Below are positions 44,270 to 52,205 of a stretch of 64,000 bases of DNA, in pieces (the stretch's first letter is position 1; each line of letters begins with the position of its first letter). The DNA comes from an uncultured Fluviicola sp. Lineage in GTDB: Bacteria > Bacteroidota > Bacteroidia > Flavobacteriales_D > Crocinitomicaceae. Where the stretch lies: positions 1 to 64,000 of the forward strand of contig NZ_CABHOL010000050.1 of NCBI RefSeq assembly GCF_902168135.1. Direction: 5' to 3'. Below the pieces are notes generated by a model. The model did not search any database. It saw nothing but the letters and a program-made list of their open reading frames with translations, and was not told where the DNA came from. The position numbers were made by a program, and so were the translations under genes.

Positions 44270-44400
44270 TGCACCTAACACGGGTTTTGCGTCAGGGGGG
44301 CTGACGTGCAAACTTGGAGCTTTGTGCTTCTATTAAACTTTAATAATAAATTGAAATTTTGTGCTCCGAAACCCGCCTGAACGCAAAGCCCGAAAACGTC
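44270..44400. repeat. attC-like imperfect stem-loop at the cassette end
   Basis: CGGGTTTTGCGTCAGG (44281-44296) pairs with CCTGAACGCAAAGCCCG (44376-44392). An inner pair TTGGAGC/GCTCCGAA encloses an AT-rich loop. The element starts CACCTAACA and ends CGAAAACGTCATAA, where an intact site would carry GTTA. Confidence 0.6.
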
Positions 44401-44430
44401 ATAATTATGCTATCACTTAATCTTGATTAA

Positions 44431-44640
44431 GAAGGGTGTTCGACTTTTTTTGTGATAGGTTTCAGACTTGATTTTGTTTGTAAGAACTCTTTGCAATAAT
44501 TGTTTTTCAGAATAATTGTGTATCATTGAAGTTAAAACGTAACAGGAGCCCTTCACACAATGAAATCAATTAATTTCAATTTAAAATCCGCTTTTTAAGC
44601 TGTTGCAAGTAGTTTGAGTTGCATATCTATATTAAGTGTT
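44431..44640. repeat. spacer repeat (B-flank), copy 2
   Basis: AAGGGTGTTCGACT (degenerate tRNA T-arm), GATAGGTTTCAGACTTGATTT, TTTTTCAGAATAATTGTG, TATCATTGAAGTTAAAACGTAAC, TTTAAAATCCG, GCTGTTGCAAGTAGTTTGAG. It aligns with copy 1 block by block and fills the 430-base gap before the SIR2-like gene together with the attC-like loop. No gene. Confidence 0.65.
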
Positions 44641-44692
44641 TGAAACTTCGCAAATAATGTATCGAATGACTAAAGATGACACCAACTAATTT

Positions 44693-45778
44693 ATGAGTAA
44701 TGGGTTTTTATTAGGAGCAGGTGCTTCATATGAATTAGGGATGCCTCTTGTTGATGAATTGTCTGAGATGTTCAAGAAACAATTGATCAATGCAATAAGT
44801 CTACCTGGTTATAATTCGCCAGGCCCAATACGTAAATTGGCGCTAAGCTTGCTCGAAGATCCAGATTTAAATTATGAAGATATCATCGGTCGACTTGAAA
44901 TAGAATTCTTCCGAAATAGAGATAATAACTTACACAATGAATGGCACTGGATAATAAAAAAATATAATGATGCCATTTTTTGGATACTCTATGATATACA
45001 TTCTAGAAAACTAGAATTTATCGATGCTCAATTAGAACTATTTAAATCGATTGAAAAGTTTTGTACCACCTCTCCACTTTGGGTGTTTAGTCTCAATCAT
45101 GACTTATTGTTTGAAATGATCTGTACAGCTACCCAAATCCCAATGAAATTCGGAATGAACGGCAAGAAAGAAATCTATGGAGTAAATTTCGAAACCCTTT
45201 CTAAAGAAGAAATGAACTCTAATAGGTTTAGTTTCTTTACAAAAGAAAAAAGAACCGTTAATCTTGTAAAAATGCATGGTGCTCTTGATCTATTCACTGA
45301 AGGTAATAATAGAGATTATTTAAAGATTGTAAACAGCAACTCTCCTTCAGCAACATTCAAGGATTTAAAGCATATTGTTGAAACTGATATGGCAACTAAA
45401 AATAATAAGATATCATTTTCACCTCTTATAACATATTTTGATAATGATGGAGTAGATCAGTTTCTAATGAAAACAATTTTATCTGGAAAACATAAATTTA
45501 CCGACAAAATACAACATGATTCAGGGAATTGGTTTTTTAGAATATTTGAAGGGTATATAAATCATGTCAAATCACTTTACGTTATTGGATATAGTTTTGG
45601 AGATGAGCACATCAACATTCGTCTGTGTGATTGGATAAGTTTTTCAGCCTCAAGGAAATTAATAATTGTCAATCCTGGAATAGGAGAAATACCTTTGCAA
45701 TTCAGACACTTAAAAGATCAATGTTCCATAATGAAAATCGGTTTCCGAGATTTTTTACATCAAAACTCTTCAAGATAA
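44693..45778 (+). CDS. SIR2-like (SIR2_2 type) protein, possible defence effector
   Basis: 361 aa. The NAD-binding loop is FLLGAGASYELGMP (residues 6-19). Later SIR2-family motifs are FSLNHDLLFE (in place of the usual NYD), LVKMHGALDLF (the catalytic-type His) and LYVIGYSFGDEHIN. In characterised phage-defence systems (Thoeris, DSR, AVAST-type fusions) such domains deplete NAD+ when infection is sensed. Here there is only the SIR2-like domain with no visible sensor domain and no TIR, helicase or Argonaute neighbour. The coding DNA is AT-rich, and both flanks are spacer repeats. A defence role is inference. Confidence 0.8.
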   Translation: MSNGFLLGAGASYELGMPLVDELSEMFKKQLINAISLPGYNSPGPIRKLALSLLEDPDLNYEDIIGRLEIEFFRNRDNNLHNEWHWIIKKYNDAIFWILYDIHSRKLEFIDAQLELFKSIEKFCTTSPLWVFSLNHDLLFEMICTATQIPMKFGMNGKKEIYGVNFETLSKEEMNSNRFSFFTKEKRTVNLVKMHGALDLFTEGNNRDYLKIVNSNSPSATFKDLKHIVETDMATKNNKISFSPLITYFDNDGVDQFLMKTILSGKHKFTDKIQHDSGNWFFRIFEGYINHVKSLYVIGYSFGDEHINIRLCDWISFSASRKLIIVNPGIGEIPLQFRHLKDQCSIMKIGFRDFLHQNSSR

Positions 45779-45883
45779 TAAGTTATAATTTGGTATTCCG
45801 TCTCAGTTTGCGTTTGAAAGAGTGAGTAGAAATGAGTTTTTCCCCAAGTTCCTGATACTGTGGTAAAACGTTAATCTGATTCC

Positions 45884-46350
45884 AAGGTGTTCGACTCTGG
45901 TTGCGATAGGTTCACAAAAGAAAAAAGCATCGCGGGAGTGATGCTTTTTTCTTTTACATCATTCTCTTTCTGTTTCTCATTCTGCCCGATTTTCCCAGAT
46001 GCTTTTTTCTTCAGAGCGAGAGCGGAGAGTGAGAATGAGGAAGGGAATCCGTGTTCGAAGCGACGATTTCATTTCCCCCTTCGGAGGTCAGACGACTCTG
46101 ACGAGTGTCAGACTCCGTCAGAGGGGACTAAGGGGGAGGATAAGCCCAAATCTCCCGCAAACCATTGATTTTATTGAGTTTTTCTATCGAATCAAAGTCA
46201 TTCGAATCCAGTTGGCTTTCAGGCTTGATTTCTTTCCCGATTTTCTCAATATCTTACTCTTTTTCAGAATTATTGTGTAGTATTGAAGCAAGTAATGAGG
46301 ACTATTCACAATTCAATTCCTGATATTTTATATAGAATTTTGATGTTAGA
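45884..46350. repeat. spacer repeats: A-flank copy followed by B-flank copy 3
   Basis: AAGGTGTTCGACTCTGG (degenerate T-arm), GATAGGTTCACAAAAG, then the AAAAAAGCATC...GATGCTTTTTT hairpin (45917-45945), copying the tRNA-Arg end and its terminator. Further on come AAATCTCCCG, AAACCATTG, ATTCGAATCC, TTGGCTTTCAGGCTTGATTT and TTTTTCAGAATTATTGTGTAG, copying 43312-43460. It occupies most of the 598-base gap (45779-46376). No gene. Confidence 0.75.
46074..46140. repeat. REP-like palindromic element, copy 3
   Basis: TTCCCCCTTCGGAGG at the left, GAGGGGACTAAGGGGGAGGA at the right, and the core ACTCTGACGAGTGTCAGACT. It differs from 32856-32925 at only a few bases in the core. Confidence 0.75.
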
Positions 46351-46376
46351 ATAATGAGAAGTGTCCTAATGTAAAC

Positions 46377-47744
46377 ATGAACATGAGTGAGCTTATAACA
46401 ATAACGCCAGATCGATTTAAGTACCTGCTGGAGACAAAACAGAACATTTCGAATTTCAATATTACGGAAGAAGTAATAATCAATAACGAGACTGTATTTG
46501 GTAGCAGAAGTGTGACTTTTACTAAATGCAAATTTGATTTTGAATTTCAGTTAAATGGGAACTTCCTTCATCAAAAGATTTATTTTATAAACTGTACTTT
46601 TGAGCAGAGATTTCTAGCCACCAATCTAAATCTAAAGAATTTACAATTCTTAAATTGTAAATTCAATCAGTATTTTACATCCAGAAATATGGATGCTAAG
46701 TTATTGACATTCGAATTATGTGTCTTTAACTTACAAAAGGAGTTATTAATTGATCAATTTAAAGCGGAACAATTCAACTTCGTAAAAAATGAATTCAATC
46801 GTGATATTCAATTAATCCCTCGGTCTGTCGGCTTAATTTCTCTAGCAGGAGGTGAATCGAATAGTACTCTGACTCTATCAAACAGAGGAAATAAAAACAC
46901 AATTGACAAATTATTTATTGAATTCAATTCTAATCACAAAACGGACTTTCTATTAAGGAATTTGAGTGTAAACTATTTTCAAGTGCATGGAGAATTAAAA
47001 GATGCCACATTTTCCATGAATGACATAAAATTAAAAACTGGAATTTTTAAATACTTTTCGAACCAAGGGAATATTTTATTGAACAGTATATATCCCCAAT
47101 CTAAAACATCCATCATTGTTTTAAAGGGAGTGAATTTAGGTAGAGCCATCATTAGCTCAACGAATTTTTCTCTATTTGACAAGATTCAAATATCGAATAG
47201 CAATTTGGTAGACATTGTGCCAGTAAATGTTGAATGGTGTGATTCAAAAGTTATGAAATCCGCCAACTCTTTAAGTGATAGAAAAGAAACTTATCGTCAA
47301 TTGAAAATTGTTGCAGAGAAAAATTCAGATGTTTCAATGAAACTCTTATTTCATAAATATGAAATGAGAGCATATCTAAAGATTCTCAAGGTACAAAAAG
47401 GAAAAACATCTGATAAATTCATTCTTCGATTAAATCAGATATCTAATAATCATGGATTAAATTGGTTTAGAGCATTCTGTTGGTTGTTGGGACTGTCAAT
47501 ATTATGGTATACTTTTGTTAAATATAATTTAAAACAAACTGAATTCGCTCCAGAATTAATAGGAAGTGAAATCGGTCGTTTTATAAGCTTTATCAATCCT
47601 ATCCATCAATTTGATAAAGTATTTTATGTGGATCAAGATTTGCTTGTAAATAATGCCTTGCTTTTTGATGGTATTTCAAGAATCACCAGTGCATACTTAA
47701 TTTATCAGTTTATTAGTGCGTTTAGAAAGTACTCTAAAAAGTAG
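46377..47744 (+). CDS. beta-helix (pentapeptide-like) protein with C-terminal membrane segments
   Basis: 455 aa. Residues 40-150 have a roughly 20-residue periodic pattern of aromatic, Asn and Cys positions (VTFTKCKFDFEF, IYFINCTFEQRF, LQFLNCKFNQYF, LTFELCVFNLQ), the pattern of a right-handed beta-helix related to pentapeptide repeats. Two hydrophobic segments follow, near residue 365 (WFRAFCWLLGLSILWYTFV) and at the C-terminus (RITSAYLIYQFISAF). No ion-channel selectivity motif is visible between them. The gene is AT-rich and follows a spacer repeat. The function is unknown; a membrane effector of a defence or interbacterial system is possible but not shown. Confidence 0.75.
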   Translation: MNMSELITITPDRFKYLLETKQNISNFNITEEVIINNETVFGSRSVTFTKCKFDFEFQLNGNFLHQKIYFINCTFEQRFLATNLNLKNLQFLNCKFNQYFTSRNMDAKLLTFELCVFNLQKELLIDQFKAEQFNFVKNEFNRDIQLIPRSVGLISLAGGESNSTLTLSNRGNKNTIDKLFIEFNSNHKTDFLLRNLSVNYFQVHGELKDATFSMNDIKLKTGIFKYFSNQGNILLNSIYPQSKTSIIVLKGVNLGRAIISSTNFSLFDKIQISNSNLVDIVPVNVEWCDSKVMKSANSLSDRKETYRQLKIVAEKNSDVSMKLLFHKYEMRAYLKILKVQKGKTSDKFILRLNQISNNHGLNWFRAFCWLLGLSILWYTFVKYNLKQTEFAPELIGSEIGRFISFINPIHQFDKVFYVDQDLLVNNALLFDGISRITSAYLIYQFISAFRKYSKK

Positions 47745-47924
47745 AGTGTTTTTCAAGGTTTTGACGATTTTATCACGTAACACGTAAATAAAAAAAGAAT
47801 TAGAAGTAATTTCGAGGATAGGTTTCAGTCCACTTTATAGTTATACCATAATCGGTTTGTAATCTTCCCTTTAGCTACATTCAAAATAACCGATACAGGT
47901 TTTAGACTAAAATAAAAAATAATT

Positions 47925-47956
47925 ATATCCCAGCAAACACGTGTTTGCTGGGATAT
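47925..47956 (-). terminator. perfect 32-base palindrome, terminator of the DUF1328 gene
   Basis: ATATCCCAGCAAACAC followed by its exact complement. On the minus strand AATTATTTTTTATTTT follows. It also stands at the end of the accessory gene at 46377. The bases from 47745 contain only a degenerate GATAGGTTTCAG word. Confidence 0.9.
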
Positions 47957-47975
47957 TTGTTTTTATAGGTTCTTC

Positions 47976-48146
47976 TTATTTCCTGTTGATCGTGGTAAAC
48001 CCGATGATTCCAGTGATTACTACGAGAGCAATGAAAATAAAGAATATAACCTTTGCTATGGAAGCCGCTGCTTCTGCGACCCCTCCAAATCCGAATATCG
48101 CAGCTATAAGTGCGATAACAAGAAATACTGCTGTCCATTTTAACAT
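47976..48146 (-). CDS. DUF1328-family small membrane protein
   Basis: 56 aa, start ATG at 48146, stop at 47976. The sequence begins MLKWTAVFLVIALIAAIFGF, continues with GGVAEAAASIAKVIF, and ends IIGFTTINRK. Two membrane helices are separated by the short GGVAEAAAxIAK loop that characterises the YtjA/DUF1328 family. The family is widespread and often stress-linked, but has no known biochemical role. It has its own palindromic terminator on the minus strand. Confidence 0.9.
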   Translation of the reverse strand: MLKWTAVFLVIALIAAIFGFGGVAEAAASIAKVIFFIFIALVVITGIIGFTTINRK

Positions 48147-48454
48147 GACTATCTGATTTTAGTGAATAATTTTGATCTATATCTTCTAAACAAGAAACAA
48201 CATTCATAAGCATTAACCTAATATTTTAGTGTTGTTTAACAGGCTTGAAATCCCCGACAATTCAATGAAGCTCTGGCTCGGGTAATTTTTAAACATGCCT
48301 GTTATTACAGAAGTCTGTAACGGAAGTCACATGAGAAGCTCCAGCTCCCGACCGGGCTTTTCTTCCAAGATTTGCTGCCATAAGTATTGCAGGATTCAAC
48401 GAATTGAGTATTATTGTGATACTGAAACGATTACTATTCACATAAAGAATCACT
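48147..48454. other. 308-base intergenic region without a gene
   Basis: It separates the divergent DUF1328 gene and the protease gene. I see GCTCCAGCTCCCGACCGGGC and scattered AT-rich stretches, but no promoter consensus or tRNA. Overlapping ORFs here have no family features. Confidence 0.5.
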
Positions 48455-49453
48455 ATGACAACTGTTACCCGGCGTAAGACCAAAATTGGGATTCCAGCTG
48501 CTTTCGAAAATACAGCAGAACATTCCGGTGCAAATGCCGCATATACTCCTGCGGAGCTCGCCCGGTTGGCTGTGGCACAGAACGAGCCAAACCTGCGAAT
48601 GCAGTTCCCGAATATCGTCTCTGTTAGTGATTCTGTTGATGATCTTTCGAAACCGGATTCGCATGTAGTTGTTTTGTACTTGAAAGATGAAAATACCGCG
48701 GGCATTCCTGCTAAGCTTAAGGCAAAGATGCCGGATGGGAGTGCACGGAGTATTGCTACGGAAGTAATCAAAGGTGGAGGAACCGCAACGGTTCATTTGT
48801 CGCAGCAAGATACGGTTGCAGAAGTTGGCTTTCCATTGGATATAGGTTCGATCTGCTGCATCGTCGAGTCAAAAAGAAATCCTGATTTCCTGGGAATCGT
48901 AACAGCTGCACATGTCTACACAAAAGGCGCGTTTCTCACAAACAACAACACTTTCCTTGATGCTTCACTTCAGACGAAAGTCGCATTCAATGGAGTTGTT
49001 CAGGGGAAATGGTTTTACAAACAGCTGCTGGACAATCAGGATTTGATGGTTGTGCAAATGGATCCGGGAATAACCGTTGACAACTTTGAGCAACCTATCC
49101 TGTTTAATGATCAATACTATTCCGTAAGCGATGCGGATATTGGAAATACGGAGGTAACAATCCAGGCTCGCAATCAGCAGTACAAAGCATATATCCTTGA
49201 TCATAACGTTCAAAAATATCCCATACGTTATGGAAACGGAACGTTCGAAAAAAATGACCTGATTCTGATTGGAAATGACCCAAACAGGCAAAACGCGAAA
49301 CCGGTCTCTCAACCCGGAGATTCGGGTGCGGGGGTGTATGTCGAAATCGACGGCCAAAAACAACTGGTCGGTATTTTGCTCGGAAGTGATGTCAATTTCA
49401 CTTTCGTGCTTCCGGTAAAAGACACCTTGTCTCCAAATTTCAAAATTGTTTAA
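48455..49453 (+). CDS. trypsin-like serine protease without a signal peptide
   Basis: 332 aa. The catalytic triad is visible in order: His153 in GIVTAAHVYTKG, Asp196 in DNQDLMVVQMD, and Ser290 in QPGDSGAGVYVE. The fold from about residue 125 is therefore S1-like. Residues 1-120 are a separate N-terminal part that begins MTTVTRRKTKIG and has no hydrophobic leader, so the enzyme is probably cytoplasmic or exported by another route. It is the first of three same-strand genes at 48455-54224, 15 bases ahead of the next. Cytoplasmic trypsin-like proteases occur in some defence and programmed-death systems, but the natural substrate here is unknown. Confidence 0.82.
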   Translation: MTTVTRRKTKIGIPAAFENTAEHSGANAAYTPAELARLAVAQNEPNLRMQFPNIVSVSDSVDDLSKPDSHVVVLYLKDENTAGIPAKLKAKMPDGSARSIATEVIKGGGTATVHLSQQDTVAEVGFPLDIGSICCIVESKRNPDFLGIVTAAHVYTKGAFLTNNNTFLDASLQTKVAFNGVVQGKWFYKQLLDNQDLMVVQMDPGITVDNFEQPILFNDQYYSVSDADIGNTEVTIQARNQQYKAYILDHNVQKYPIRYGNGTFEKNDLILIGNDPNRQNAKPVSQPGDSGAGVYVEIDGQKQLVGILLGSDVNFTFVLPVKDTLSPNFKIV

Positions 49454-49468
49454 TCCATTCTATAACTT

Positions 49469-52096
49469 ATGAAAAAACTATTCCTGTTCACTAGTTACCT
49501 TGTCTTGTCAGGATCATTACTGGCACAGCAGGGAACCTTCACTATTTCAAGAGATAACGCTGGAAATATACTGGTTTCAAATACCGCAGATCTGCAGAAA
49601 AAGTATTCGGAGCTTGTATTACTATTTGAAGGGATTCCGGGAACTTCCAAAATTGACTTTGTTACTCCTGATAGAAATGCAAGCCTGTATGGTGTGGGAA
49701 AAGAGAAGTCACTCAATACCATCAGTACTAACTCCGGAAACAATCAATTCACTATCAGGATTGTCCAAAACCAGGGGAATTATGTTCTTAATACAGACAC
49801 TTCCTCTTCAGTTATGACAAACTTTCTCATTGAAGTGGACGGAAAGACATCCACAGCACCTTTTCAATTGCTGCCCATGGTAATAACTCCTCCGGTAACC
49901 CCTAATTTGCCCAATCCTTCTACTAAGGTGGCTCTTTCAGCCGAAGGGAAATCCTATAACCCCGGATATCTGTTATACGATGCATTGTACCTGAAAGAAA
50001 ATCTGGAAAAGGACTCCGTTATTCGGGAAATTCTCAAATTTTATGGAATAGGAAGTTCAACAGACCTTGCATACAATCAATACCTGAAAAATATCATGCC
50101 TGATGTTTTTGAAAGTACGCATAGCGGAAACAAAATCGGAGATATGGCATCCTCTGTTTTTAGCAGTGTGGGCAACCTCGATGTCACCAACTTTGCAGAC
50201 GACCTGGCTAAATTTATCGTTGACCGCACCAAGCAGGAACTCAATATCGCTTTCTTCGATAAATTCAAGGAAGTGCTGAACGATCCGAAGTATGTGGATC
50301 TGAAAACTGTTTTCCCGGAAACGTATGCAGTATTGATGGTGATCGACAACCAGATTTACAATTACAACGACTATTTGCAGGCACTGCGAAATGCATTCGA
50401 CCGCGACCTGTCCGATCTTCCCAACAACCTGCCTTCAATCATTGACAATCATAGCGCCTATTTCGATGCAAACCCGGGGTTGAAAGTCATCCTGCAAAGC
50501 AGTTTTTACATTGCACAGCAGGTGCAGTTGAAAGAACATCCGGGACAAATGATTGCTAATTATCCGGTGGATGAGTTTATGGGAGCCCAAACGGGAATCA
50601 ATCAAAACATTGCCGCTTCTTTCAAGACTTTACAGTTAGTATCCAAGTCCTTCAAAAGTAAAACTGATTCCTTACATTATTGGGCAAATGACAGCCTGAT
50701 TAAAAAGTTGTTCACCAACGATACTGCTGTAAAAATATACATCGGGCTACTGGTGCAGCAGGCAAAAAAAGAAGATATCGTTTTTAAAGGAAAGACGAGT
50801 AAAGAACTTTGGAAAATCATCGACAGTTCCTATACCCTGGCACGTGGTTATGAGGAATACAAGAATTTCTTCCGCACAGTTTCCTCGAAGGTCCGTGATA
50901 TAGAGAAAGCAATTGACGCACTTAAAGAGATTAACAAAGATTCTTTAAAGGTCGAGAAATATCATGTTATTGCAGGGAAAGCACTTGATCTGATGGACCA
51001 ATTGATTGCCGTTGAAAAAATGCCTTTCTTCCCGAAGGACCTGGATATCGCAAAAAATGCTGGGATCTATATTTACTCGGCCCGCACCGCGTCTGATATT
51101 GTAGTTGATGTCAACCGAAAGCAATATGCTTCTGCCATCATGAAAACGGTTATGCTGTACGATACGATTTTTCACAGGGATGCTGTAGATACTTTTATTG
51201 AGAAGGAATACAAAGTAATGCACCGGGAAAAGGCAGCTTCAATGACAAAACTAAAATCGGAACTTGAGGAAGAACATAAAAAGTTATCAGCACAAACAGG
51301 TAAAAACAAACCGACCGTTGATCAGGAAAAAAGCCTTGCGAAGATTTCAGCGCGAATAAAGGATGTTTCAAAGCTCCTGAAACAAATTGAAAAGGATTCC
51401 ATTGATAAGGGCCTTTTGAAAAAATGGGGTGACAGTATCCGGAATGAATTGTCGATGACTCTAAAATCGCTTCTCAAATACGGAACATTCATGTCTGCCA
51501 TTATTGACGCCAAAACATCCGATGATGTGGAAGCTGCCATTGAATCCGCAGCGTTGCCTGTAGGTTCTGCCCGTATCAAACGGGAATCAACATTCAACAT
51601 TGCATTGAATGCTTACTGCGGTCCGTATATGGGATACGAACGCGTCTATGATCTCGATCCGAAATGGATGTCTGCGAGTAAAAGTACTATAAACAGTTAC
51701 GGACTGACTGCACCGGTTGGAATCTCCGTCAGCTACGGTGGAAACTGCAGAAGAGCAAAGAATCATTCTTCTTACAGCCTATTCCTGTCGGTGATCGATA
51801 TTGGAGCCATTGCTTCTTTCCGTTTCAGCGATACACTAACAGAAGTATTACCGACCATTCAGCTGAAAAATATCCTTTCGCCCGGAATTTTCTTTTCGTA
51901 CGGTATTCCGAAGTCGCCGATATCGGTAAATGCAGGCTGGCAGATGGGGCCTCTTCTGCGTAAGGTAGATGCACAAATTAACGAAAACACCTACAGCGAT
52001 CGCTACGGGCGTGTAAGTCTTTCGATTTGCATTGACATACCGATCGTAAATTTTTACACGTTCACAAGTTCCGGGAAGCCAAAATCCAGGCATTAG
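49469..52096 (+). CDS. large exported protein with helical body and C-terminal barrel-like region
   Basis: 875 aa. Signal peptide MKKLFLFTSYLVLSGSLLA, cleavage before QQGTF. Residues 20-140 are beta-rich. From 160 to about 700 the protein is mainly helical with long charged stretches, including a coiled-coil candidate near 600-660 (KLKSELEEEHKKLSAQTGK, KISARIKDVSKLLKQIEKD). The last 170 residues (GPYMGYERVYD, FFSYGIPKSPISVNAGWQ, VSLSICIDIPIVNF) look like amphipathic strands of an outer-membrane domain. No family is recognised. It is probably in the outer membrane or periplasm and is co-transcribed with the protease. Confidence 0.7.
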   Translation: MKKLFLFTSYLVLSGSLLAQQGTFTISRDNAGNILVSNTADLQKKYSELVLLFEGIPGTSKIDFVTPDRNASLYGVGKEKSLNTISTNSGNNQFTIRIVQNQGNYVLNTDTSSSVMTNFLIEVDGKTSTAPFQLLPMVITPPVTPNLPNPSTKVALSAEGKSYNPGYLLYDALYLKENLEKDSVIREILKFYGIGSSTDLAYNQYLKNIMPDVFESTHSGNKIGDMASSVFSSVGNLDVTNFADDLAKFIVDRTKQELNIAFFDKFKEVLNDPKYVDLKTVFPETYAVLMVIDNQIYNYNDYLQALRNAFDRDLSDLPNNLPSIIDNHSAYFDANPGLKVILQSSFYIAQQVQLKEHPGQMIANYPVDEFMGAQTGINQNIAASFKTLQLVSKSFKSKTDSLHYWANDSLIKKLFTNDTAVKIYIGLLVQQAKKEDIVFKGKTSKELWKIIDSSYTLARGYEEYKNFFRTVSSKVRDIEKAIDALKEINKDSLKVEKYHVIAGKALDLMDQLIAVEKMPFFPKDLDIAKNAGIYIYSARTASDIVVDVNRKQYASAIMKTVMLYDTIFHRDAVDTFIEKEYKVMHREKAASMTKLKSELEEEHKKLSAQTGKNKPTVDQEKSLAKISARIKDVSKLLKQIEKDSIDKGLLKKWGDSIRNELSMTLKSLLKYGTFMSAIIDAKTSDDVEAAIESAALPVGSARIKRESTFNIALNAYCGPYMGYERVYDLDPKWMSASKSTINSYGLTAPVGISVSYGGNCRRAKNHSSYSLFLSVIDIGAIASFRFSDTLTEVLPTIQLKNILSPGIFFSYGIPKSPISVNAGWQMGPLLRKVDAQINENTYSDRYGRVSLSICIDIPIVNFYTFTSSGKPKSRH

Positions 52097-52116
52097 AAAG
52101 CTGCTATAAATGTGCC

Positions 52117-52155
52117 CGTTCCCGGAATGCAAGCAGTTATTCCGGGAACGCATTT
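52117..52155 (+). terminator. intrinsic terminator after the large exported protein
   Basis: CGTTCCCGGAAT, 10-base loop, ATTCCGGGAACG, then CATTTTTG. The next gene follows 50 bases later, so the third gene may be partly or separately expressed. Confidence 0.8.
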
Positions 52156-52205
52156 TTGAGATGGTTTAGGAAGAAGCAATCACTATTAATATTAAAACGA
52201 AAACA

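Larger units (their letters stand above)
43547..44400 (+). mobile_element. single-gene cassette bounded by inverted repeats with an attC-like end
   Basis: The left boundary is GTTAGGTGCA (43547-43556) and the right boundary is TGCACCTAAC (44270-44279), exact inverted repeats. The right one opens a long imperfect stem-loop. The boundaries fit the integron core forms GTTRRRY and RYYYAAC. The gene inside encodes a PD-(D/E)XK-type protein. There is no integrase in the window. The DNA inside is clearly more AT-rich than the housekeeping genes. Confidence 0.5.

Noticed and set aside
43547..44400. A true integron with integrase
   Set aside because: Only one cassette-like unit is visible, its outer core site is altered, and no integrase gene exists in the window; so reported only as integron-like.
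47923..48213. 96-codon minus-strand ORF overlapping the DUF1328 gene
   Set aside because: The DUF1328 reading frame inside it matches a known family and the longer ORF has no features.
48295..48477. 60-codon plus-strand ORF with many Cys ahead of the protease gene
   Set aside because: It overlaps the protease start in another frame and has no conserved pattern; composition looks random.
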